Notes: a model not told the origin generated them from the sequence alone. Shown: positions 1-12,380, numbered from the stretch's first letter. The stretch is DNA of 64,000 nucleotides from Acanthamoeba sp. SK_2022b (GCA_027943245.1 JANDJZ010000008.1:1-64000); one strand, 5' to 3'. Program-made: numbers and translations.

Positions 1-743
1 GCTGGCCTGAATGAGTTTGGAGTTGGGCTGCGAGCCGAAGCGCTTCTGTTTGAGCTGCTGCGGCATGCCCGCGGCGCCCGACCTTCCCGTCCACGTGGGG
101 ACGTTGATGTCGTCGCTCTGGCACACTTTCCTCGAGCGACGGAGCGCCTGCGCCGCACGCGCTGCGATCTTGGACGCTGGGCGCATTGTCGTCGACACAA
201 AGCCAAGTCGGTCAGTGCGACACACACGCAAACGCACACACCAAAGCGTCGTGGTAAAAGAATGAAGTCAAGTCAAGAGAATCGAACCCTGTTCCTCGAT
301 GATGACCTGTTCGTGGCCAGCCTTCTCGACGATGGAGTCGTGACACACGGCGCCCTGCACATTGGCGTTGTCGAACAGGCTTCGCAGAATGAAGGCGTCG
401 TCCTTCTCGCTTTTTGACTTCTCTTCGGCGCTCCTCGAATTGTCTTCGGCGGGCTCGGCCTCGTTTTCGTCGTCGTTGTCGACCGCAAGGAGCTTTTCCT
501 TGCCCTTCTTCGACTCCTCTTGCTGCTGCTCCTTCTGCTCGTTGGCCTTCTCGGCCTCCTCCGCCTTCTGCATCTGCGCGCGAATGTCGTCGAACAGCTC
601 CGTCGTCTCGGCCTTGCCCTCCTTGCCCAGCGTGAACAGATCCCGCAGATCCGACGACTGTCCCACCCACCAACGCACGCATGCCACGTCAGCTTCGCCA
701 TCATCGCGCCATACACACACACGCACACACACGCACGCACACG

Positions 744-814
<71 letters not shown>

Positions 815-1474
815 GAGAGAGAGAGAGAGAGAGAGAACCTTGAAGAAGCGTCGCTGTTTGGGGTCCTTGAGAATCTTGTTGGAGAGGAACTGCTTGAATA
901 TTTGGCGGTGGTAGATCTTCTCCTCCACCGCCCCGGCCGTGATGAGCCTGTACACCGTCACCTCCCGCTTCTGCCCGATCCGCCACGCCCGCTCCCGGGC
1001 CTGCATATCTGTCGACGGATTCTGTTCGTCGTCGTCGTCGTCGTCGTCAGAACAAGCGATGTTAGAATGAGGAGCCACACGCCACAGCGTGGAGTGGTGG
1101 CTACGTGCCCAGTCGGGGTCATAGATTAGGACGCGGTCGGCGCCGATGAGGTTGACGCCCAGGCCTCCGACGCGGGTCGTCAGAAGGAACAGGAAGTGGC
1201 GCGGGTTGTTGTTGAATTCGTCCACCAAGCCCATGCGCCTCCCGATCGACGTGGTGCCGTCCATGCGCAGGTAGCTGTAGCCTCGCTCCACGACGAAGCG
1301 TTCGACGATGTCGAGCATCTGCCGCGTCTGCGAAAACAGCAGCACGCGGTGGCCCTGCTCCCGCCACATATGAAGCAACTGGTCTGTCACCTTCAATTTA
1401 CCCGATCTCGTCCAATTTCCATAGTCTTGCGGCCACTGTGTTGTGTGTGTGTGGTGTGTGTGTGGTGTGTGTGT

Positions 1475-1559
<85 letters not shown>

Positions 1560-2274
1560 GTGTGTGAGTCGCACTGCTGCCGCTCCAAATCTACTGAAAG
1601 CTCAGCCACAGGCTTACCTTTTCGAAGGGGAGGAGGAGGTCGGGATGGTTGCAGATCTTGCGGAGGTTCATGATGCAGGCCAACACCTTGTTGGTCATCC
1701 GATCTCGCCGCTCCTTGCCCAGCACATCCTGTACGTCCTTCGAGCCCAGGTACTCCTCATAGTCTATCCGCTGCTCGGCGGTCAGCTGACAGAAGAGCAC
1801 CTGCACGACAAACGTTTCGAAACGTAATACGAAACGTTATACGAAATACGAAATACGGCTCAGCTGACGTTCAAACAACAAACCAAGGCCACACGCAGCA
1901 CGTACGTGTTCGCTCTTTTTGGGGAGCTGAGCCTTGACGTCGGCCTTCATCCGCCGAAGCAGGTAAGGCTTGATAAGGTCCCGCAGCACCACGGCGCACT
2001 TGTAGGCCGTCTGGACCTGCAGCTTCGTGGCGTTGCTGTAGCCGCCCATCGAGATCGGCAGGGCGAACTCGGTCTGGAAGATGGGCAGCGTCTACCGGGG
2101 GGAAACAGAAATAATTAAGACATTAAAACGATACCCGTATGAGCACGCCATAAGGAGGCATGCCTACCCCGAGCTTGCCGGGAAAGACGAAATCAAACAA
2201 CGACCACAGCTCGGTCAAATTGTTTTGAATCGGCGACCCAGTCAGGATCAGTCGATGGTGAGTCTGCCCAAGAG

Positions 2275-2346
<72 letters not shown>

Positions 2347-4831
2347 ACACACACACAGAGAGAGAAGGATTAGGCAACGAGGAACGAGAGAAGCGACACA
2401 GTGAGCGCACTTACCCGCAGTCGCTTGCACGCGAGCGTGATGTCGGCGTCGGGATTGCGGATCTTGTCGCCCTCGTCCAGCACGGCGTACTCCCAGTCCA
2501 CCTCGCACAGCACCTCCTGGTTGAGCCTCGTGCCGCTGTAGGTCGTGATCAGCACATGCCCTACACACGCACAAGACACGTTAGCATTTTCGTCGTCGTC
2601 GTGGTGGTGGCAGCAAGGCAGCATGAGGTGTTACCATCCGTGGCAATTCGTTCGATGAGCTCGGAGGCCGAGCCCGAGTAGGTGCCCGTGTCGTGGAGCA
2701 CGGCCACGCGGAACGGGGGCCACCACTTGTGACACTCGCGCACCCACTGCTGCATGACCGTCGCCGGACACACGATGAGGATGGGCCCGTTCAGCATCTC
2801 GCTGTGGTGCAGCCCCGCGAGGAACGAGATGACCTGCACGGTCTTGCCCAGCCCCTGCGTCCCCCCCCACCCGACAATCATTTCTACTCAGTCTACAAAC
2901 ACATTGTGCGTTGTGAGGTGGTGCGTTGTGGGTGTACCATTTCGTCGCCGATGATTCCGCCAGCGTTCTGTCGGTGCAGCTCCCACATCCACCGCACGCC
3001 GGTCTTCTGGTAGTCAAACAGGTTGTCGTACAGCTGTGCGGGCAGTCGGTAGCCGCCGGAGAAGAGCACCTCCTCGCCCTCGTCCGGATCGATGATGAGC
3101 TCGTTGGCGTCAAAGTCGTCGTCCTCGCCTTGGTTCGCCACCTCTTGCTCCCTCTTCTTTGCCCGCTTGGCCTTTGTCGCAGGTCGCAGGCTCGCCTTCC
3201 TAGGTGGCTTGACCTTCTTCTCCTCCTCGTCATCGTCCAATGTTTCTATGTCGACGTCCATGTCGCCCTCCGCCGCCGTTGCCGCCTTGTCAGGTTTGAA
3301 CTCGCCGTCGTCCTTCTCGATCCCGCCCACGTCAATGAGCTCGTCGTCGGCGAAAGCGGGCCTGGCTGGCTGCCTCGGCCGCCGCCGCCCGCACATCGGG
3401 CACACCGCCGACGACATGCTGTTGATGTACGTGCACGACCCACAGGCCCACTCGTCGTTCTTGGGCACCGGCGCGCTGCTGGGACTCGGCCGCGGCTGAG
3501 TTGTGTCTGCGGATTCGTCGTCGTTCGGTTCGTTCTTGATGGCCTCCGCACGCTGGCCCAGGCTTGCGTCGCTGCCCGTTTCTTGACCCTCTTCAACCTT
3601 CATTTGGCGATCCTTGCTCTGCTCCTCCGCTACCGACGGCGTTGCGTTGGCCTGCGGCTCGCTCGTGCCGACGCCGTCCTTGTCCGACGAGCCCTTCTCC
3701 TCCGAATCAGAGGAATCGATGGTGACGTTGCCCGCCTCGATCTCCTCGGAGAGGTGCTCCTCGTCTTCGCCGCGTTCGCCTTCTGCCTCCAACCGCCGCT
3801 TCCGCTCTTGTTGCTGTCTCTTCTTCCGCGCCCACAAGATCATGCGTCGGATATAGACTTCTTCGTCTCCGTCATCGAGTTTGGCGGACATCTGTCGTAC
3901 GCACAAAGACCAGTCAGCAGACCACAGATCTGCCAACATACACCGCGCGCACGCACGCACGCACACACGCACACACACACACAAGAGCGTACGGAGAGGT
4001 CGCGCTTGGTGAATCGTCTCCTTGGCTTGTTTTTCTTCGGTCGCATTCGCTTCCTCCCGTTTTCCTCATCGCTGCCATCGCCATCCCACGGCCTACATCG
4101 CACGGCATGGAGTAAGCCTCCCTCCCTCACTTGCATGAATGCAGTGATTGGATGTGCGCGCGTACTTGTTCACCTTGCGGCCGGCCCACTTCTTCTTGTC
4201 GCGCGCCTGCGCACGGTCTCGTCTGTTCGGTCGGCTGTCAGCGGGCATGACCACTCGTCGCTTGGTCTAGCGTTTGGCAAGCAGCGGTGATGGTAAGCTG
4301 CACTGGCACTATGCTGAGTTCAGGTGTATGAGCAGACCAACTTACCTCGGTGGCGGGTTGTGTGGCCTTCTGGTTGACGTTGTCAAAGGGGGTGATCCGG
4401 CCCAGGCGCACCAGTCGATCGTGCTCGCTCTCCTGAAGCATGGCGTCGAATGCTAAACACACACACACCACCACCACCACCACCACCACCACCACCACCA
4501 CCACCACCACCACCACCACCACCACCACCACCACCACCACATGATGTTGGCTCGCTCGAGTTACGGCAAAGAAAGTGTCGAGGCACGCACAGTCATCTTC
4601 CTGAATGGTGCGGTGGGCTCTGGCCGGCGTCGCCGGCGCGGCAGCGGATGAAGACGATGACGAGGAGGAAGAGGAAGAGGCCGCGCCTGCGTTTCGCTTC
4701 TGCTGCTTTACAGCCGACTTTGCCGCAAGCGCGATCATCATCTGCTCCTTCTTCTTGAGGTCCTCGATTTGTTTTTTCTGACCACCACCATCGAACACCA
4801 TTTTAGCAATTGTGACGTGTTGTGGTGTGTG

Positions 4832-4873
<42 letters not shown>

Positions 4874-5579
4874 TGTGTGTGTGTGTGTGTGTGTGGTGTG
4901 TGTGTGTGTGTGACCAACACAAGCATGCTCACCTTGACATTCTTATGGAGGTTGGCAGCGAAGGAGTTGCCGGCCTTCTGCTTAGCTGCAGCCTCGGTCT
5001 CCTCTCTCAGGGCGTCCTGCAGAGTGGCGATCTGCATGCGGATGTCCTCTATCTTCTTCTGCAGCTTCCTCTGCTCCTGATTCTCGAGCGCCTGCTGAGC
5101 CTGTTTCCGTGTGCATGAGCCATCAGCGACAGAGAGCTCGACCTGATCAGCTTCGCATGCACAACTTCACGAACAAGCGTGCACAGCTACCTGCGCGATG
5201 ACGGTGCTCTCCACTTGCTCGGGGAGGTACGCAGCCACTGACGACGCGTGTGTGCGCCGAGCACGGTGAATTAGGCTTGATTGGGATCACCTTCGAGCGA
5301 CAAGGAAAGCGCACCTCCAAGCGAAGAGAGCTGAGCGAGAGCATCACCTTCGAATTCTTGGTTGAGGGGGATGTTGGGTATCGCTTGCGAATCTATGGAG
5401 GCAGATGCAGATTGCTCAACGCTCCCCGATTCCTTTCTCCTGCGCTTGGCACTCGCCGACCCTTGAGGCCTTGGTGAAGATTTAGCTCCTCCCTTCCTCT
5501 TCTTTTCCTCCCCTGTCCCCGAGCTGCTCCTTGAATTGATTGGGTTGAAAAAATCGTTTATGCTGCTTTGCTTCTCCAT
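1..5579 (-). CDS. ERCC6: ERCC6/CSB/Rad26-like SNF2 ATPase for transcription-coupled repair (3' end beyond window)
   Basis: SWI2/SNF2 ATPase that remodels stalled RNA polymerase II during transcription-coupled nucleotide excision repair in the nucleus. About a dozen exons read leftwards. The N-terminus (ATG 5577-5579) carries a PCNA-box-like motif, then a lysine/serine-rich stretch and a coiled coil (about 4930-5105). A CSB-typical [12 protein letters not shown] block lies near 4390, an acidic region follows, then a RanBP2-type zinc finger (about 3388-3455). The Walker A motif GLGKTVQ is near 2845, motif II reads DEGD (2466-2477) where CSB has DEGH, and the C-terminal helicase lobe includes [23 protein letters not shown] and [19 protein letters not shown] (about 930-1400). 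The end in the window has VPTWTGRSG and a KKRFG-like segment, as in the CSB C-terminus. Introns are rich in CA/GT microsatellites. The extended similarity to CSB rather than other SNF2 proteins makes the assignment secure; exon joins are approximate. Confidence 0.93.
712..835. repeat. (CA)n then (GA)n microsatellite in a CSB-like gene intron
   Basis: A long CA run with CG interruptions at its left end, followed by about 12 GA units. It lies between the exon encoding the end of helicase lobe 2 and the exon starting QSSDLRDLF, so it is intronic. Confidence 0.95.
1438..1565. repeat. (GT)n microsatellite with GGT interruptions in a CSB-like gene intron
   Basis: Almost pure GT alternation interrupted by regularly spaced extra G bases near the left end. 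It is intronic, between two helicase-lobe exons on the minus strand. Confidence 0.95.
2278..2345. repeat. (CA)n microsatellite in a CSB-like gene intron
   Basis: About 33 CA units, nearly uninterrupted. On the coding (minus) strand this is GT and begins shortly after the donor side of the intron. Confidence 0.95.
4459..4541. repeat. (CAC)n trinucleotide run in a CSB-like gene intron
   Basis: About 27 CAC/ACC triplets between the exon ending near a poly-serine segment and the exon carrying the ITPFD block. On the coding strand it reads GGT/GTG and is predicted to be intronic, although it is open in several frames. Confidence 0.9.
4822..4911. repeat. (GT)n microsatellite with GA breaks in a CSB-like gene intron
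   Basis: GT alternation broken by two GATG steps. It is intronic in the minus-strand gene, between the coiled-coil exon and the exon beginning KKQIEDL. Confidence 0.93.
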
Positions 5580-6165
5580 AAGATTTGGGCTGAGCCTTCC
5601 GCCTTGCGCTTCTCTGCCGCTCACCCGGCAGAGGAGAACAAGAGAAAGGCCGACAGCTGTTGCTTCGGTGCGTCCCGCTATTTCCAAGAATATTTTCATG
5701 TTCGTTTATCACCCCGTTCTTCGGTTGAAGACGACCCCACCCGGCTGGGCTGCGTGGAATGCAGCAAAGGCGTGATTGGCCTTGCGACTTTGATACATAA
5801 GCTATCTAACTCGGGGAGTCCCGCATGCCTTGACTCCCTACACCAGATTTTTTCAGGCTTTACGTTGTTTGAGAGGTGCGCAGCCGCCGAGAAGTTTCAG
5901 AAACGCAAGCGAAGAGACAATGCTGACGGGGCAGAGCATACGCTTGTTAAGGGGAGTATCTGTATATACCAATATGTCTGCCAATGGCCGCCACGTTGGT
6001 CCTCCCATCATGCGTAATCTGCGAAATTCTTGGGCATTCGTGCTTGTGGGTACCCCCTTGGAACTGATTGGACCACCATTAAATAGCATTCCCACGCTGT
6101 GCTAATGATCACAAACTTCCTTCACACCAAGCACAACTCAACAACCCCACAAACTACAACCGCAC
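5580..6165. promoter_or_regulatory. Divergent intergenic region, CSB-like / beta-helix gene
   Basis: 586 bp separate the start codons of two genes that point away from each other. No convincing coding exon is visible. An AT-rich element (attaaatag, about 6077-6085) lies about 80 bp before the plus-strand start and could serve as a TATA-like element. The rest must hold promoter and 5' UTR sequence for both genes. Confidence 0.4.
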
Positions 6166-7018
6166 ATGTCAAGACCTTCACACATTACCCGTATCCCGTA
6201 CTCCACTGCGTTAGTTACCTGTGCCATCGTCCTCTTGTCGGTGGTCCCGGTAAGGGCCCAGACCCAGCTGGTGCGCTGGGCCAAGCCAGGAGGCTGCGAC
6301 GTCAACGTCTGCGGCTCGCCCTGCAACGGCAGCTTCGAGTGCCCACTGCCCACAATTCAGGCCGCTCTCGACGCCTTGGGCAATGGAGGTGGCCAGGTCA
6401 GTCTCTACCAGGGCACCTACCAGGGACCAGGCAACTCTGACATCAGGATCAGTGGAGGGCAGTACATCATCAAGTAGGGCCATCTCTCAGCACTGCTACA
6501 TTGCAGTTTCTCAACATTGGCTCTGCCGTGGGGTGTTCGAAGTCTCTAACCCTGGGTGTGTTGTTAGCGCCGGCCAGGGCATTCAATCAGCAACCATTGA
6601 CTGCGGAGGCAGCCCTGGGTTCACGGTGGAGAGCGGCAACTTTGACTTCATCGGCCTCGTCGTGACCAACTGCCAGCGGCCTGGAGGCAACGGTGGAGCG
6701 TTTTTTGCTCGCTACGCCACCATCATCCTCGACACGGTCAGGGTGACCAACAATGGCGCCGCCAGAGGCGGAGGCCTCTACCTGGAGAGCGGCAGCGGCA
6801 ACTCCTTCCGCAGTTTCATCATCAACAATTCGGCCAGCGAGACTGGCGGCGGCCTCTACATTACCGGCTCGCAGTTCAACGTAGTCGAGTCCAACCTCAC
6901 CGACAACCAGCCCGACGATATCGCATGCGCCGGCGCCACAGTCACCGAGTTCCGCCCCATCGCCACCGGTGCAGTCAACTGCCTTGCCGGCTGCAACTCC
7001 AACCTCTGCTCTGCCTAG
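6166..7018 (+). CDS. Secreted right-handed beta-helix (pectin-lyase-fold) protein
   Basis: Two exons, 6166-6473 and 6568-7018, joined across a 94-bp GT...AG intron, give a protein of about 252 residues. The first ~30 residues are a signal peptide: a basic start, a hydrophobic core ending near VPVRA, then mature sequence from QTQLV. The mature part shows IQAALDALGNGGGQVSLYQGTY, the opening of many parallel beta-helix proteins, and later repeats rich in N, G and S with short hydrophobic strands (GGGLYLESG, NNSASETGGGLYIT). Cysteines at both ends suggest extracellular disulphides. Catalytic residues of a specific polysaccharide lyase cannot be identified. Similar proteins in amoebae are annotated as polymorphic-membrane-protein-like or pectin-lyase-fold proteins. 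Fold assignment is likely; the substrate is unknown. Confidence 0.7.
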
Positions 7019-7072
7019 AGATGAAAGACTTTTGTGTCACCTCGTGACCATTCATGTGATTCTGTTTCTTGG

Positions 7073-9257
7073 TCAGTCAAACCGACGCACGATGACCGTC
7101 CAATCAGCAGAGCCAGTGATGAGGCTCGCGTCATCGACGTGAGCGGCGGTAATTCTGTGGGTGGAACGTAAGTGCGCGAGAGAAAGGCAGTGTGGAGGTA
7201 TCGCAACACTATGGTCCACGAACACGCCCAGGCACTCGCCTGCAGGCGGTCGCCCGACCAGCGGTTAGACTACTACGGCTACAACTAGTGATGGGGCAAA
7301 CCTGTTCGGATGTCCCACAGCTTGGCTATGGCATCTCGACTGCATGACACGACCCTCCCGTAGTCGCCAGCCACCGCCAGGATCTGAGGAGGGGGCACGT
7401 CGCATCCAGTCTAGTCGAGCCCATCGTAAAGCCGAAAGGGTGGTGGGGCGGGTCGTGCCATTCCGCTGTGGCGCAGCTTGTGCGACGGTTCCCAGCGCAG
7501 GCACTCGGCACTGGCACGCTTCCACAAACGAGCCGTGGTGTCCCTATCCCAATCGCAGAATCGCTTGACCCAAGTACTTGGGACGATGGGGTGCAGACAA
7601 GACGCGGCTGGTACCTGGAGCCAGACACAATGTATTGCTCGTTCGCTTGAAGGCACTGCACGGGGGCGCTGTGTCCGTACAAGGACTGCACATGCTGTCC
7701 TTGAACCACATCGTACACATGCACCACTCCGTCGTAGCCTCTGTGGACATTACCGCAGTGTAAATTGGTGGTTGGCGACGAACAGACGGCACTCAGGGAA
7801 CAGAGGAATGGCGGCGATGCACCCCGTGACGACTATGGACTGATCGGCAACGTCGAAGCAGGTCATCGGGCTCCTCGTGGGGCTGTCAATCCTGTGGTCC
7901 GACAGGGAGTCAGGTCGCCCTGCCAAACATCTATGGGATGAGCACCCACCTGAATCTCAGCTGCCCCCGACTTGTCCACGCGCTCACGCTTCCGTTCGCA
8001 TGACCGCATACAACGAGAAGGCCACCTTCTCTGCACAGTGATGGTCGCCACAAGCGACGATCAGGATACGCTTGTAGAAGCTGTGGCGCCAGGGGTACAC
8101 TGGTCGGCAAAGCTCGACAAATTCGATCGCCTGGTCGTCATCCTCGTCGTAGTCGCCCGAAGGAAAGCACTGCCACTGGCGGCTGCCTCCGGCGCTCAAC
8201 CGGCGCCCCTTTCCCAGTATCACCTGGTCCTCCAGCGCCACGGCAACGTGGTACCGACCATCGCCCCGGCAGAGGAATCGAGACATGCACGTCGCTTTCG
8301 CCGCACACGCTCGGTCAGTTTAATCAGTGCGACAATACTGGACGATGAGGGGCCAAGCGTGTAAGCCGGATGGGAAATACCTCCTGGCGCGTAGATGTGG
8401 ACCAGGCGGGTGGAGTTCTCGATGTCCCATATCTCCAGCGTGCTGTCCACGAGCATCCCGAGCAGCCCTGAGGAGCCATCAACGCGAGTGGACAAGACTG
8501 GAGCACCACACGAAGCATGAGTTACAGAGGATGGGCAGATGGTCAATCCCAATCGAGGTGAGGCGTGACGTGCTTTTGCTGCCCTCTTTGGGCCGAATCG
8601 CTGGAGGAATGTGTTGTCCGTTGGCCATGTCCCAGAAAAGCACCTCGGCCTCGGACGCGGTAACGAGCATGCCTCGGTTGGTGGCCGCACGGCCAACCTT
8701 ACCTGAGCGCGATGCGCCCGGTTGCGAGAGGTGAGACCGCTTATAAACAACACACAAGATGACCCACATCCGCCGGTTGTGCGTGGGCTGATCGTGTACC
8801 GCGGACGGGGTGCACCGAGCGCACTGTGCCGCAGTGTCCCTCTAAGATGAAGCGCTCGGTGAACCGACCGGTGCACCACCGCTGCTTCAGCTCCCGGCGC
8901 TGGCGGTAGTAGTCTAGCCACTCACCCGCCATCTTGGCACGGCGGGTACGTTGGCTCGCATAGGGGAAGCAGGTGGAGGAAGGCTCGAGGCGCACCACGG
9001 CTTGGGAGGCTCCGGGGGGGACCCATTCGGGGAGGTAGCGGAGAGCCCGCTGCTTCCACAGGAAGTCGTCTCCAGCGGCTGACAGCGCCAGCGAGCACGT
9101 CTGCCCGAAGTTGAGCACATCCTCGTCGCCCACGTAGAGCAGTACTAGCCCCACCACCTGCACTGAGAACGCCCAGAGATGAATGAATGAGATCTGCTTA
9201 TGACTGCAGCAAGACGTGAGTGGCTGTGACCTCTCGCGGCAATGTCAACAGCGCCAT
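7073..9257 (-). CDS. F-box / WD40-repeat protein
   Basis: Probable substrate receptor of an SCF ubiquitin ligase. Exon 1 (9231-9257) encodes MALLTLPRE and joins across a short intron to VVGLVLLYVGDEDVLNF, together forming an F-box that would contact Skp1. A linker follows (WLDYYRQRRELKQRW), then ERFILEGHCGTVRSV, the first WD40 strand. Several WD40 pieces follow in separate exons: DVVQGQHVQSLYGHSAPVQCL with QYIVSGS, RDTTARLWK, AIAKLWDIRTG, and finally DDASLITGSADWTVIVRRFD before the stop at 7073-7075. Some middle blades are divergent and their exon borders could not be fixed by eye. The donor of the first intron (GTCACA) is atypical. Substrate unknown. Confidence 0.75.
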
Positions 9258-9328
9258 CTCGTTGCTCTCTGGCCTTCTCCAAGGGATGTTGATTTTTATT
9301 ATTTTATTTTTTTTATCAGTATTTTCTC

Positions 9329-12300
9329 CTAGGCGGAGGACGACGAAGCCGAGGAAGGGGCAGGGGTGGGCGTTGCGGCGGGCGCGGGAGTGGCGGAGGT
9401 GTCAAAGGTGGGCGAGTTGATGCGCTCGAGCAGCACAACGAGCTCGCAGTGCTCGGTGTGCGGAAACATGTCCACTGCGATGGCCTGCACCGGACGGAAG
9501 GGCGTGCCCATCATCGTCTTTGACTCGGAACGACACAAGCTGCACGTGGTGATGGTGACGGCCACGGCCATGACGACAGCATGAGGAAAGAGATCGTTCA
9601 TTCTCAGAGGCGAAGCAAGGGACGTACTGCGCGAGATCTGTGGGCAAGACCTTCTGGTTGCACGACACGTAGACAAGACGCTGCAATCCTTCGCACTTCC
9701 TCACGGCCTTCAACACATCAGCATCTAATAGAAGGTGACTTGAGACCAGACCGCACGCGCACGAGGTGAAGCCAGCTGCGTACGGGCGCCGGCGCGAGGC
9801 GGGTCGAGCACAGCGACTGAGGGGAATTCCTGGTACTGGGCGAGAAGATCGGGGAGCACGTCCTCCGCCTTGCCCGCCACGAAGCGCGCGTTGGTGATGC
9901 CTTACGGAACGACCCATACAGTAAGAAGTGGGGTGAGAAACTCCAAGAGGTGATGCCCGTAGTGAGGAAGGTGGACGAGGAGCCCTGCAGTACCGTTGAG
10001 GTCGGCATTGGCCTGCGCGTCCTCGATCGCCGAAGGCACAATATCCACGCCCACCACCTTATTCGATTGTGTGTGCACACGCGTGCTATGTGTGAGAGTA
10101 ATGTTTGATTGGGGTCGCCGGGCGAGATAGGCGCACCTCTTTGGCACGGGAGGCGAGGGACAGGCCGATGGTGCCCGTGCCGCAGCAGATGTCGAACAGG
10201 ATCGAGTCCTTGCTCGCGGCCACCCAATCGCCCACCACCTGAGCCCGAGAATAGGAAAGTGCGCGGGAGGGGAGGTGAGAGGCGTTGTGGGTGGTCGTTA
10301 CGGCGAGGACCACCGACAGCGCACCTTGTACAGGGTTTCTGCGCCGCTGGTGTTGACTTGGAAGAAGGAAGACGGAGAGATTCGGAACCTAATGGTATGC
10401 AACCAGTTGAGGGGCATGCTCCTACACCGACGAAAGGGAAAGAATAATTGAAATAATAATAAAAATAATAATAATATAATAAAACAATAATAATAATATA
10501 ATAAATTGAAAATAAAATGGAGATCATTACTTGAGGTCAAAAAGCGTCTCGTAGATGTACGGCTGCCCCCAGAGGAGCTCTGTCTCTTGATCATCGGGGG
10601 CTGGAAACGAAGGATCGGCTCAGGGAGGAGAACCTAGCGTGCGTGCGAGATCGAGAGTACCTCTGTTGGACACGCCGCTGTATGACTGGAAGTAGAGGGA
10701 GGAGATGGGCGGGTCGGTAGACGCCTGGGCCAGCTCGACGAGGCCCGTCTTCACCGCTTGCAGTTCGTCCGCGGACACGGCATCGCCGTTCACCTGAAGC
10801 GCCAGCATGACTAGTCCAAGCAGACAACGCCTCAAAAAAGGTGAGCGCATGTGCTACTCCAGGAGTCGCGCCGAGCTTTTCTTGTTGAGGTTCTTCTCCT
10901 CGTTCGAATATTACTATTACTTGGGTTGAGGGTACCTTCGCCTGCTCGTGTAGTGCGTACGACGGCTTCTCGCCTGCCACAAGGCCAACGCAAAGACGGC
11001 AGTCAGGTCATGCAATCGAGGCCTGCGAAACAGAAGAAGATGATCCCTAGAGAGGGGGGGGGGCGCACCAGAAACCGGTGTGGCCGAGCTTCTCGTAGGG
11101 CGGGTGGGGAGAGGACTCGATGAACTGCTGCAGAAGGTTGCGGGCGGCCTTGGCCACCTTTGGCACGTTGAGGCATCCGGAGGGATCGGCCACCGACGTC
11201 TGGTGGTCCTCCGTGCGGCCCAGCGCGAAACCAATGCAGGGACGACCTGCCGCGTCCCCACGCACACACGGCCAACGCTCCATCAGAGCCATGACGGGTT
11301 GATTATGTGATGATGTGATGATGATGAAGTGATGAGGTGGTGATGGTACCGGCAACATCTCTGCCGATGGTGAAGGTGTTTTTGTTGCGGTAGCCGTCAC
11401 GCTGCGACTCCTCGGCCTGCATGAAGAGTTTGAACGGGCAGCATTGCGACGTGGTCTTGGCCTGCGCAATCCATCGCGGGAGATCGTAGGCCGACTTCTT
11501 GCGGATCTCCTTCTGCACGGCCTTGAGCTTCTTCAAGATCACGTTACGCTTCTTCCTAGCCTGATGGCAAGAGCGAAAGCCGTAGTCAGCTGTGCGCGTG
11601 TGCGCAACCACGTGGCTGAAGATCAAAGCATGCGTACTTGATCGGAGTAGGCCAATCGCCACATGGGCGTGACGATGTCGTTGATGTCCTTGGGCGGCTC
11701 TCCCTCCGCGCTGTCTCCAGCTGTCTTCTGTCGCTTCTCGGCGGGCTTGTCTTCGAACTCGATGTCGTCTCCCGCGCGCTTGGCGACCTTGGCCCTGATG
11801 GTGCTGCCGCGCACGGTCGCGCCATCCAACTTGGCGATCGCCGCGTCCATCGCCTCCTTGGTCTGTTATGGGCCGTGTGAGAGCCCACGGCCGGTTCTCA
11901 GTCATGTCGGTGCACACGATTTGCACGGAGAGGCGTGATGACGTTGCCATGGGAGTGTACCGCGAAGCTGATCTTGGCGAAGCGCTGGGCGGTGATCTTG
12001 CGCGTGCTGGTGAAAGCAACGCCCTGCTGCCGGAGGAACTTTTCCCACCGCTTCTGTTCGACAAAAGTCGGCACGCCAGCGCACACCACGTCGAGGCCGT
12101 CATCGTCCGCGTTCCCGCCCGCCGCAATGTTTGCAGCTGCGGGATCGGTAGTGTTTGCCTCGGCTGGCGCCGCTTCTAGCTGCTCCGGCGGCGCAGTCGC
12201 GCTCTCTGCGAGCCGACATATGGAAGCGCCAATACGACCCAGATGCGGTGTAATTGAAATTAAAATAAATTTAAAATATCTTCAGATGAGTTGAATCGGC

Positions 12301-12380
12301 TGAGGAGAAGTACCTTGCAGCTTTTCTTCCTCTTGCATTGCCACTGGCTCTTTCTGAATTGTCTCCTCAGGCTTCTCCAT
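9329..12380 (-). CDS. TRMT2A: TRMT2A-like tRNA (uracil-5)-methyltransferase with N-terminal RRM
   Basis: SAM-dependent enzyme that makes 5-methyluridine (T54) in tRNA. Begins MEKPEETIQKEP at 12378-12380. An RRM-like domain (DVVCAGVPTFVEQKRWEKF through AIAKLDGATVRGSTIRAKV) precedes a linker and the TrmA/RumA-type catalytic region. Visible blocks include WRLAYSDQ, CCPFKLFMQAEESQRDGYRNK, LNWLHTIRFRISPSSFFQVN, the SAM-binding motif DICCGTGTIGLSLA, VVGVDIVPSAIEDAQANA, the base-contacting VLDPPRAG, and the nucleophile motif LVYVSCNQ. The C-terminus PFRPVQAIAVDMFPHTEHCELV is diagnostic and is followed by an A/P/S-rich tail. RRM plus methyltransferase is the metazoan/plant TRMT2A layout. One intron (about 10440-10515) is very AT-rich. 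Start is 168 bp from divergent VPS45. Confidence 0.92.

Noticed and set aside
278..292. Reverse-strand B box (ggttcgattc)
   Set aside because: It is the splice-donor area of the CSB-like gene after VIIEEQ; flanking bases form no cloverleaf.
4238..4801. Poly-valine / poly-glycine / poly-proline frames around the CAC repeat
   Set aside because: Trinucleotide repeat read in different frames; the CSB frame requires it to be intronic.
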